This document shows, piece after piece, positions 57,912 to 64,000 of a stretch of DNA of 64,000 bases. The stretch is from assembly GCF_040126055.1 (NCBI RefSeq), contig NZ_CP143541.1:1612001-1676000 (forward strand), given 5' to 3'. Below the pieces are notes generated by a model that made no database searches, was not told where the DNA came from, and was given only the letters and a program-made list of their open reading frames with translations. The first letter of the stretch is position 1, and every line of letters starts with the position of its first letter. This DNA comes from Pseudalkalibacillus sp. SCS-8. Lineage in GTDB: Bacteria > Bacillota > Bacilli > Bacillales > Fictibacillaceae. The position numbers and the translations under genes are program-made.

Positions 57912-57937
57912 GCTGATCGGAAGCGGTCAGCTTTTTT
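57912..57937 (+). terminator. Terminator after ymfJ
   Basis: GCTGATCG (57912-57919) pairs with CGGTCAGC (57924-57931, one G-U) around GAAG, followed by six Ts. Confidence 0.93.
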
Positions 57938-58080
57938 CATTCAAATGGGATTTGTTCACGGAATTCGGTTTTTAATTATTGGCAAGTTTTCTCTTATTTT
58001 TCTTTTCTTAACGGTAAAAATCATTTATCATAAAGGAAAAGGATGTCGGAAATTGGGGAAAAGAAGAAAGGGGTCTGGTC

Positions 58081-58854
58081 ATGGAAGCACAAGAATGGTA
58101 TCTCGAGTATGAAATACATAAGAACCGCCCAGGGCTCTTAGGTGATATTTCCTCATTACTCGGTATGCTTGGAATCAACATCATCACCATCAATGGTGTC
58201 GATAATATGAGACGTGGAATGTTGCTGCTCGTACATAACGGGGAACAAGTCGAACGTCTGAAGACGATTCTGGAAACGATGGATAACATCACGATAACAA
58301 AAATGAGGAAGCCGAAGCTGCGGGACCGTTTAGCCGTAAGGCATGGCCGATACATACAACGGGATGCGGATGACAAGAAAACGTTTCGATTCGTGCGGGA
58401 TGAGCTAGGTCTTCTTGTCGACTTCATGGCTGAATTGTTTAAAGTCGATGGTCATAAACTGATTGGAATACGTGGAATGCCAAGGGTCGGTAAAACGGAA
58501 TCGATTGTTGCAGCCAGCGTATGTGCAAATAAACGCTGGGTTTTCGTTTCATCCACCTTATTGAGACAAACGATTCGAAGCCAGTTGGCAGATGATGAAT
58601 ACAGCAATGATCATGTCTTCTTGATTGATGGTATCGTCTCATTGAAACGATCATCGGAAAAGCATTGGCAATTGATACGCGAAGTGATGAGGCTTCCTGC
58701 AACGAAAATCGTCGAGCATCCGGATGTATTCGTGAGGGAATCCGAATATACAATGGATGATTTTGATTATATTATCGAGTTGCGTGACGAGCCAGACCAA
58801 GAGATTACATACGATGTCGTAGAGACAAACGTCACATCCTTTGATTTTGAATAG
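58081..58854 (+). CDS. ymfK: YmfK-like DUF3388 protein: ACT-like domain plus P-loop
   Basis: This 257-aa protein of unknown function is conserved upstream of ymfM in Bacilli. The N-terminal 75 residues look like an ACT domain (RPGLLGDISSLLGMLGINI). The C-terminal part contains a Walker A-like GMPRVGKT (132-139) and a candidate Walker B (HVFLIDGIV), suggesting an AAA- or kinase-like nucleotide-binding domain regulated by a small ligand. This combination is inferred from sequence; biochemical data are not known to me. The last base overlaps an upstream in-frame GTG of the next gene. Confidence 0.85.
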   Translation: MEAQEWYLEYEIHKNRPGLLGDISSLLGMLGINIITINGVDNMRRGMLLLVHNGEQVERLKTILETMDNITITKMRKPKLRDRLAVRHGRYIQRDADDKKTFRFVRDELGLLVDFMAELFKVDGHKLIGIRGMPRVGKTESIVAASVCANKRWVFVSSTLLRQTIRSQLADDEYSNDHVFLIDGIVSLKRSSEKHWQLIREVMRLPATKIVEHPDVFVRESEYTMDDFDYIIELRDEPDQEITYDVVETNVTSFDFE

Positions 58855-58868
58855 TGGTAGGTGGTAGT

Positions 58869-59795
58869 ATGACAGAATTGGGTCAGCGCCTGAAAGAGGC
58901 GCGAATGAGCAAGGGTTTATCGTACGAACAATTACAGGATAAGACTAAGATCCAGAAGCGATACCTTCAAGCAATCGAAGAAGGACAATATTCCATTCTA
59001 CCTGGAGCCTTTTATGCAAGAGCATTCATTAAAAACTATGCAGAGGCGGTAGATTTAGATCCGGACCAGCTTTTTGAAGAGTATGCGGGTGACTTGCCTG
59101 CCACCGATCAAAAAGAGACGGAATTTGCACCACGTTCATCACGTAATTCAACAAACGTACCTAAAGACAGTAAAATTGCAAAGATTCTTCCTCTCATTTT
59201 CACAGTATTACTGCTCATCGCATTGTTAGTCGCGGCATATTGGTTCCTAACGAGCAAACCGGATAATATCGGTTCAGAACCGAACCAGGATAATGTCGAT
59301 CAGTATGAAAGCGAGGAAGGGCCAGAGCAGTCCGAGGAACCACCGGAGGAATCAGATCCGAACACAGATGAAGGGAACACAGGCACAGATGATTCCGGAC
59401 AGGATGAAGAAGGGGCTGAAACCCAGTCTGAGGAGGAAGAACCTGTCCAGGAACAGAAGCTCGATGTCGTTTCCAGTGAAGGAATTGTCACCACTTATGC
59501 GCTTTCCGGAACCGACGAATTCAACGTAGAGTTGAAGACGAAAGGAAATGCGTATATTGATGTGAGGGATTCGAACGGGCAATTTTTGAAGCCTGGAGGG
59601 AAAGAATTTAAATCCGGGGAGACCCTCACATATTCACTGGAGAAAGAATCTCAAGTGACGTTCAATATCGGCGCTACCCAAAACGTGGATATCACGGTCA
59701 ATGGCAAAGCATTGTCTTATGAAACATCGCCATCCGATCGTGCTCATCAGAAGATTGTCATAACGTTTGAGAAGGAAGAAGAACAGGCACAATAA
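58869..59795 (+). CDS. ymfM: RodZ-like cell-shape protein (YmfM)
   Basis: RodZ is a membrane-spanning morphogenesis factor that links MreB filaments to the cell-wall elongation machinery. The 308-aa protein has a cytoplasmic Cro/C1-type helix-turn-helix (about residues 1-70, LGQRLKEARMSKGLSYEQLQ), one membrane helix at about 105-127, a long acidic linker rich in Glu, Ser, Asp and Gly, and a C-terminal beta domain (DUF4115 type, ending near residue 305). An in-frame GTG at 58854 precedes the SD AGGTGG; ATG 58869 is used. It is followed by a terminator and pgsA. Confidence 0.9.
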   Translation: MTELGQRLKEARMSKGLSYEQLQDKTKIQKRYLQAIEEGQYSILPGAFYARAFIKNYAEAVDLDPDQLFEEYAGDLPATDQKETEFAPRSSRNSTNVPKDSKIAKILPLIFTVLLLIALLVAAYWFLTSKPDNIGSEPNQDNVDQYESEEGPEQSEEPPEESDPNTDEGNTGTDDSGQDEEGAETQSEEEEPVQEQKLDVVSSEGIVTTYALSGTDEFNVELKTKGNAYIDVRDSNGQFLKPGGKEFKSGETLTYSLEKESQVTFNIGATQNVDITVNGKALSYETSPSDRAHQKIVITFEKEEEQAQ

Positions 59796-59803
59796 TGAAA
59801 GAC

Positions 59804-59843
59804 GGGTTGACTTAAGGTATGATTTCTTGGGTCAATCCTTTTT
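59804..59843 (+). terminator. Terminator after ymfM
   Basis: GGGTTGAC (59804-59811) pairs with GTCAATCC (59831-59838, one G-U), extended by CTTAAG/CTT, followed by TTTTT. Confidence 0.8.
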
Positions 59844-59886
59844 GATTCCCGTTATGTCCTGCTGACGTTTTATAGCTGGAGTAATG

Positions 59887-59895
59887 TGGTAAAAT
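59887..59895 (+). promoter_or_regulatory. Candidate extended -10 promoter for pgsA
   Basis: TGGTAAAAT (hexamer 59890-59895) lies 37 bases before the pgsA ATG and after the ymfM terminator. No good -35 is present at 17 bp. Confidence 0.45.
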
Positions 59896-59932
59896 AGACA
59901 TGTTGCATGTTGACCATCGACAGGAGGCTTTT

Positions 59933-60511
59933 ATGAATTTACCTAATAAAATTACTTTTTCACGCGTATTAATGATTCCGATTTTCATGATCTTTTTACT
60001 TGTCCCTTTTGAGTGGGGAAGTGTGACTCTCTTTTCGGGAGAGATTCCGACACATCATTTCATTGCAGCTCTGATATTCATCATTGCCTCGTGCACGGAT
60101 TGGATTGACGGGTATTATGCGAGAAAGCTCAACCTCGTCACCAATCTTGGTAAATTCCTTGATCCATTAGCTGACAAACTGCTTGTTACAGCTGCACTGA
60201 TTGGATTGGTGGAATTGCAGCTTGCCCCGGCCTGGATGGTGATTCTGATCCTGAGCCGTGAATTTGCGGTCACAGGACTTAGACTGATTGCTGCTGGTGA
60301 CGGTGATGTAATCGCTGCAAGCCAGCTCGGCAAACTGAAAACATGGATTCAGATCATTGCAATTGCTGCACTCTTACTTCATAACGTTCCGTTTACAGCC
60401 ATTTCGTTCCCATTTGCAACCTTGGCACTATGGGCTGCAACATTGATTACGGTTTTTTCTGGATGGGATTATTTTATGAAAAACAAGCACATTATGCTAA
60501 AGTCGAAATAA
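59933..60511 (+). CDS. pgsA: CDP-diacylglycerol-glycerol-3-phosphate 3-phosphatidyltransferase
   Basis: PgsA makes phosphatidylglycerol phosphate from CDP-diacylglycerol, the committed step to phosphatidylglycerol and cardiolipin. The CDP-alcohol phosphotransferase motif DGxxARx8GxxxDxxxD is intact at about residues 58-80 (DGYYARK... GKFLDPLAD). Four to five membrane helices are visible. The frame is open to 59900, but AGGAGG at 59922-59927 selects ATG 59933 (192 aa; B. subtilis 193). Confidence 0.96.
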   Translation: MNLPNKITFSRVLMIPIFMIFLLVPFEWGSVTLFSGEIPTHHFIAALIFIIASCTDWIDGYYARKLNLVTNLGKFLDPLADKLLVTAALIGLVELQLAPAWMVILILSREFAVTGLRLIAAGDGDVIAASQLGKLKTWIQIIAIAALLLHNVPFTAISFPFATLALWAATLITVFSGWDYFMKNKHIMLKSK

Positions 60512-60525
60512 GCGTACCTACATGC

Positions 60526-60567
60526 GGGTGGCCCACAACATTTGTGAAGCATTTTTGGGGTCACCCC
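60526..60567 (+). terminator. Weak hairpin between pgsA and cinA
   Basis: GGGTGGCCC (60526-60534 region) can pair with GGGGTCACCC (60557-60566, one bulge); the following tract TTCTACTTTTT is interrupted, so termination may be partial. Confidence 0.4.
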
Positions 60568-60599
60568 TTCTACTTTTTCCAGTAAGCGAGGTGTATAGA

Positions 60600-61841
60600 A
60601 TGAATGCAGAAGTCATTGCGATTGGTTCCGAGCTTCTCCTCGGACAAATTGCGAATACAAACGGACAATTCATCTCCAAACATTTGGCAGAAGAAGGGAT
60701 TAATGTTTATTATCACACCGTCGTCGGTGATAACAAACAACGGCTCATCGGAAGCATTGAAACAGCAGAGAAGAGATCCGACCTGCTCATCTTTACAGGA
60801 GGACTCGGACCGACAAAGGATGATTTGACAAAAGAAACCATCGCTGAGCATCTAGGAGTTTCCCTTGTCGAAAATGAAGAAGCAATGGCCTTGATCGAAG
60901 GGTACTATGCGAAAACGGGTCAGACAATGTCTGAGAACAATAAGCGACAAGCCCTTGTTTTTGAAGGAGCGGAAGTCCTACCTAATAATAATGGAATGGC
61001 TCCGGGGATGGCGCTTCAACAGAATGGAACGACTTATGTGCTTTTACCTGGACCGCCTAAAGAAATGCAGCCGATGTTCATGAATTATGTCATCCCTTAT
61101 GTGAAAGGGGCATCCCAAGAAGACGCACTCATCCATTCAAGAGTTCTGCGATTTTATGGGATTGGCGAATCGGCACTTGAAACCAGAATCATGGATCTGA
61201 TCGATAAGCAGACAAATCCGACCATTGCTCCTTTGGCAGGACATTTTGAGGTGACGCTTCGTTTGACGGCAAAGTGTGATACGAAAGAACAAGGGGAAGA
61301 GATGATCGATCAGCTCGAAAAAGAAATCCTTGATCGGGTCGGAGAATATTTCTATGGATATAATGAAACCACTCTTGCAGCTGAGGTCATGCAGAAATTA
61401 CAAGATACCGATCAAACGTTAGCATGTGCGGAAAGCTTGACGGGAGGTTATTTCGGTCACGATCTGACGAAGCTCTCTGGAATCGGTCAGGTTTTCCTTG
61501 GGGGAATCATCTGTTATCAGAATGAAATTAAAAGAGACCACCTGAAGATTCCACAAAGCGTATTAGATAATGAAGGAGCAGTCAGCGAAAAGTGTGCAAA
61601 ACTGATGGCTGAAAATGTCCGATCCCTTTTCGATAGTGATTACGGTATCAGCTTCACTGGTGTCGCTGGTCCGAATGATATGGAAGGGAAATCGCCTGGA
61701 ACAGTCTTTATCGGAGTTGCTTCTGAATCGGGAACGAATGTCTACCCGCTTCAACTTGCCGGTGGGCGTAATGCAGTGCGAAGCCGGACCGTCAATTATG
61801 GACTCTTCTACCTCCTGAAGGAATTGAGTGGAAAGGCATAA
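60600..61841 (+). CDS. cinA: CinA family competence/damage-inducible protein
   Basis: CinA combines an N-terminal MoaB/MogA-like (COG1058, ADP-ribose pyrophosphatase-type) domain ([34 protein letters not shown]) with a C-terminal NMN deamidase domain ([25 protein letters not shown]). The 413-aa length matches B. subtilis CinA. The frame is open to 60522, but the GAGGTG SD before ATG 60600 and the homologue N-terminus ([12 protein letters not shown]) fix the start. It is conserved directly upstream of recA and in some Gram-positives co-transcribed with it. Confidence 0.95.
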   Translation: MNAEVIAIGSELLLGQIANTNGQFISKHLAEEGINVYYHTVVGDNKQRLIGSIETAEKRSDLLIFTGGLGPTKDDLTKETIAEHLGVSLVENEEAMALIEGYYAKTGQTMSENNKRQALVFEGAEVLPNNNGMAPGMALQQNGTTYVLLPGPPKEMQPMFMNYVIPYVKGASQEDALIHSRVLRFYGIGESALETRIMDLIDKQTNPTIAPLAGHFEVTLRLTAKCDTKEQGEEMIDQLEKEILDRVGEYFYGYNETTLAAEVMQKLQDTDQTLACAESLTGGYFGHDLTKLSGIGQVFLGGIICYQNEIKRDHLKIPQSVLDNEGAVSEKCAKLMAENVRSLFDSDYGISFTGVAGPNDMEGKSPGTVFIGVASESGTNVYPLQLAGGRNAVRSRTVNYGLFYLLKELSGKA

Positions 61842-61893
61842 ACAGGATCTTTTAGCCGAGCTGTTCACAGGAAAGACCTAAAATCGAAAAAGG

Positions 61894-61907
61894 CGAATGA
61901 ATGTTCG
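61894..61907. promoter_or_regulatory. LexA (DinR) box of recA
   Basis: CGAATGAATGTTCG matches the Bacillus SOS consensus CGAACRNRYGTTCG at all positions but the fifth (T for C). It ends ten bases upstream of the recA -35. Confidence 0.9.
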
Positions 61908-61916
61908 TAAAAAGTG

Positions 61917-61945
61917 TTGGCAAATGCATTGAAAAAAGGTATGAT
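61917..61945 (+). promoter_or_regulatory. SigA promoter of recA
   Basis: TTGGCA (61917-61922) and TATGAT (61940-61945) have a 17-bp spacer, 30 bases before the recA ATG and just downstream of the LexA box. Confidence 0.85.
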
Positions 61946-61974
61946 GAGATTAGTTAATTTAGAGGAGTGATTTC

Positions 61975-63018
61975 ATGAGTGATCGCAAAGCTGCATTAGA
62001 TATGGCATTACGACAAATAGAAAAGCAATTTGGTAAAGGATCTGTCATGAAGCTCGGGGAACAAACAGAAAACCGCGTTTCCACGACTTCAAGCGGATCA
62101 CTCTCGCTAGATATCGCACTTGGAGTAGGTGGATATCCACGAGGAAGAATCATCGAAGTATACGGACCAGAATCCTCTGGTAAAACGACAGTAGCCCTCC
62201 ATGCAATTGCAGAGGCGCAACGCAACGGCGGTCAAGCTGCCTTCATCGATGCGGAACACGCACTCGATCCGGTTTACGCTGAGAAGCTCGGAGTCGACAT
62301 CAATGAATTGCTGCTTTCCCAGCCGGATACAGGGGAACAAGCGTTGGAAATCGCGGAAGCATTAGTCCGAAGCGGTGCGGTCGACATTTTGATCATCGAC
62401 TCCGTAGCTGCATTGGTACCGAAGGCTGAAATCGAAGGGGAAATGGGTGACTCACACGTCGGTCTACAAGCCCGTCTGATGTCCCAGGCACTTCGTAAGC
62501 TTTCCGGAGCGATCAGCAAGTCGAAGACGACCGCGATCTTCATTAACCAAATCCGTGAGAAAGTCGGAGTTATGTTTGGAAATCCAGAGACAACTCCTGG
62601 TGGACGTGCGTTGAAGTTCTATTCATCCGTCCGTCTGGAAGTACGTAGAGCAGAAACATTGAAGCAAGGAAACGACATGGTAGGTAACAAGACTCGTATC
62701 AAGGTCGTTAAAAACAAGGTTGCTCCTCCATTCAAGACTGCTGAAGTCGATATCATGTATGGAGAAGGAATCTCCAAACAAGGTGAGATTCTCGATATCG
62801 GTTCAGACATCGATGTCGTTCAAAAGAGCGGCGCCTGGTACTCCTTTAACGGCGAACGTCTCGGTCAAGGCCGTGAAAACGCCAAGCAGTTCTTGAAGGA
62901 AAATGAAGCGATCGAAAGTGAGATCTACAAGTCGATTCGTACGTACTATCAAATGAGTACGAACGAAACGGCAGCTGCTGCTGAAACAGAAGAGGAAGAA
63001 TCCGATACACTCGTTTAA
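61975..63018 (+). CDS. recA: Recombinase RecA
   Basis: RecA forms filaments on single-stranded DNA, performs strand exchange and triggers LexA self-cleavage. The 347-aa protein shows Walker A GPESSGKT (64-71), the MAW-flanking [21 protein letters not shown] segment, L2 around [14 protein letters not shown], and an acidic Glu-rich C-terminus. SD AGAGGAG precedes the ATG. It has its own SOS promoter and a perfect terminator. Confidence 0.98.
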   Translation: MSDRKAALDMALRQIEKQFGKGSVMKLGEQTENRVSTTSSGSLSLDIALGVGGYPRGRIIEVYGPESSGKTTVALHAIAEAQRNGGQAAFIDAEHALDPVYAEKLGVDINELLLSQPDTGEQALEIAEALVRSGAVDILIIDSVAALVPKAEIEGEMGDSHVGLQARLMSQALRKLSGAISKSKTTAIFINQIREKVGVMFGNPETTPGGRALKFYSSVRLEVRRAETLKQGNDMVGNKTRIKVVKNKVAPPFKTAEVDIMYGEGISKQGEILDIGSDIDVVQKSGAWYSFNGERLGQGRENAKQFLKENEAIESEIYKSIRTYYQMSTNETAAAAETEEEESDTLV

Positions 63019-63030
63019 TTAAGTATATGA

Positions 63031-63060
63031 AGATACCCGGTAAACCGGGTATCTTTTTTT
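63031..63060 (+). terminator. Terminator after recA
   Basis: AGATACCCGG (63031-63040) pairs perfectly with CCGGGTATCT (63045-63054) around TAAA, followed by seven Ts. Confidence 0.96.
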
Positions 63061-63083
63061 ATGCAAAAAGATGTAATTTGCAG

Positions 63084-63197
63084 TTTTGTAGATAAAATCT
63101 CGTTTTGGTAGATAAATCATAATTTCTGTAGATAATTCTAAATTTTCGTAGATAAACTCGGATTTTCGTAGATAATTTTGATTTTTTGGTAGATAAT
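63084..63197. repeat. Six-unit 20-bp tandem repeat (GTAGATAA core)
   Basis: GTAGATAA occurs at 63088, 63108, 63128, 63148, 63168 and 63189: four intervals of exactly 20 bp and one of 21. Each unit is preceded by a T-rich TTTTNG-like stretch; the rest is variable and AT-rich. The region has no ORF on the + strand, because each unit carries TAG and TAA in different frames. It sits between the recA terminator and a NERD-domain gene. Confidence 0.9.
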
Positions 63198-63233
63198 CGG
63201 CTGATTGGTGAAAATAAGCGTGCCTGTGAAAGG

Positions 63234-63259
63234 AATTATTCTAAAAGTGGAGAATAATT
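63234..63259. repeat. Inverted repeat upstream of the NERD gene
   Basis: AATTATTCT (63234-63242) and AGAATAATT (63251-63259) are perfect 9-bp inverted arms around AAAAGTGG. It may be a weak terminator-like or protein-binding element. It is AT-only in most positions, so some chance occurrence is possible. Confidence 0.45.
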
Positions 63260-63297
63260 GAGAAGAATTAACGATTTTTAGGACAGGAGTGGTGCTA

Positions 63298-64000
63298 ATG
63301 AACCAAAAAGAAGTACAGATTCCATTAAGTTTGCTTCAATTATTGGCCTTTCAACGCAGGCTACCTCAAAACTCTCTCGTTTTACCCCTCTTAGATCAGC
63401 CAATCAACAAACTTAGAGCAGGTTTTAAAGGTGAGAAGTCAGTAGAGTATCAGCTTCGATATTTACAGAAAGACAAATATCACATCTTCCACAATATACG
63501 CCTACGTATCGACAACACATACTTCCAAATTGATTTTTTACTTATATCCATTCATTTAATCATAATAATGGAGGTGAAGAACATATCGGGAACTTTATAC
63601 TTCGATCCGGTATTTGAGCAGATCATCAGAAAAAAGCAAGATGGATTAGAAGAAGGGTTTGTGGACCCGACGAAACAATTGAAAAGACAGGAAGTGCAGC
63701 TCAAAAAATGGCTGGAACAAAATAATCTACCTGTTCTTCCTATTCGGTCTTTCGTAGCAATAAGCAACCCCAAGACCGTTCTAAAAACATCTATAAAAAA
63801 CTATGGAATATCCAACTGGATTGTACATAATTCGGGAATTGCATTTAAGATTGAAGAAATTGAAAAACAATTTTTCAAGTCGAGTATTACAACCAAAGAG
63901 TTGAAAAAGGTTGTAAGGAAACTTTTAAAGGAGGACGAGCCACTAAAAGTTGATTATTTAGAGAAATACAACGTAAAGAAGGAACAAATCTTAACAGGTG
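63298..64000 (+). CDS. NERD-domain (nuclease-related) protein, 3' end beyond window
   Basis: The frame is open from ATG 63298 to the window end (234 codons), so the gene is truncated here by the window edge. The NERD domain has the expected Gly45-Glu46 (FKGEKSVE), Gln77-Ile78-Asp79 (YFQIDFLLIS) and Glu92-Val93-Lys94 (IMEVKN) residues, which are the PD-(D/E)xK-like core. A helical, Lys-rich region follows (about 110-230), ending in KEQILTG, which in related proteins precedes a Cys-containing tail. The SD is CAGGAG, eight bases upstream. Codon use is AT-richer than in recA. B. subtilis has other genes at this place. Confidence 0.85.
   Translation, partial: MNQKEVQIPLSLLQLLAFQRRLPQNSLVLPLLDQPINKLRAGFKGEKSVEYQLRYLQKDKYHIFHNIRLRIDNTYFQIDFLLISIHLIIIMEVKNISGTLYFDPVFEQIIRKKQDGLEEGFVDPTKQLKRQEVQLKKWLEQNNLPVLPIRSFVAISNPKTVLKTSIKNYGISNWIVHNSGIAFKIEEIEKQFFKSSITTKELKKVVRKLLKEDEPLKVDYLEKYNVKKEQILTG

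Noticed and set aside
1..64000. CRISPR arrays, tRNA or rRNA genes, prophage or transposase genes
   Set aside because: None seen; the only tandem repeat (63084-63197) lacks spacer-repeat architecture and the dispersed repeats encode no protein.

Overview
The window is a stretch of core chromosome from a motile, endospore-forming Gram-positive rod of the Bacillaceae. Every recognised gene is on the + strand, and the order closely follows the Bacillus subtilis flhA-to-recA region. Evidence for this placement: a CheC/CheD-type chemotaxis operon ending in sigD, a PolC-type replicative polymerase, dipicolinate synthase (dpaAB), SpoIIIE, and SD-rich starts including TTG and GTG. The proteins are clearly homologous to, but diverged from, B. 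subtilis. The genus cannot be fixed from the sequence alone; an environmental Bacillaceae outside the B. subtilis group is most likely.

Layout. (1) 1-11433: the 3' part of the fla/che operon (flhA, flhF, flhG, cheB, cheA, cheW, cheC, cheD, sigD, a FapA/DUF342 gene, a swrB-like gene), mostly with overlapping or nearly overlapping ends. (2) 11434-16668: rpsB, tsf, pyrH, frr, uppS, cdsA, covering translation, UMP kinase, ribosome recycling and lipid-carrier/phospholipid synthesis. (3) 16702-25433: dxr, rseP, proS, polC. (4) 25446-31843: the nusA-infB operon (rimP, nusA, ylxR, ylxQ, infB, ylxP, rbfA, truB) behind an extended -10 promoter and a leader hairpin. (5) 31859-38743: ribF, rpsO, pnp, ylxY, mlpA, ymxH. 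(6) 38841-45037: dpaA, dpaB, asd, dapG, dapA, tepA, ylzJ, which form the aspartate-DAP-dipicolinate block. (7) 45038-57900: spoIIIE, a GntR/HutC regulator, a BMP-type nucleoside ABC transporter, the M16 peptidase-like pair ymfF/ymfH, ymfI and ymfJ. (8) 58081-63018: ymfK, rodZ-like ymfM, pgsA, cinA and recA with a LexA box. (9) 63061-64000: an AT-rich segment with a 20-bp tandem repeat and the start of a NERD-domain gene, where B. subtilis has other genes.

How the genes work together: the first block builds and steers the flagellum and makes the sigma factor for late flagellar genes. The middle blocks supply ribosome components and maturation factors. The dap/dpa block diverts dihydrodipicolinate to peptidoglycan/lysine or to spore dipicolinic acid. 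SpoIIIE, RodZ, PgsA and UppS act at the envelope and septum, and RecA/CinA in DNA and nucleotide maintenance.

The most noteworthy non-coding items are: a 94-nt near-perfect hairpin capped by a GAAA tetraloop behind an extended -10 promoter between ylzJ and spoIIIE (45048-45157); a family of intergenic repeats with terminal inverted repeats present as full-length and internally deleted copies (12399, 35555, 38293, 53783); six GTAGATAA units at a 20-bp period beside the NERD gene; and a leader hairpin with an interrupted U-tract upstream of rimP-nusA. No rRNA or tRNA gene, CRISPR array or intact insertion sequence was found. Gene recognition, promoter and hairpin calls were made by eye from memory of the families; no database search or folding program was run.
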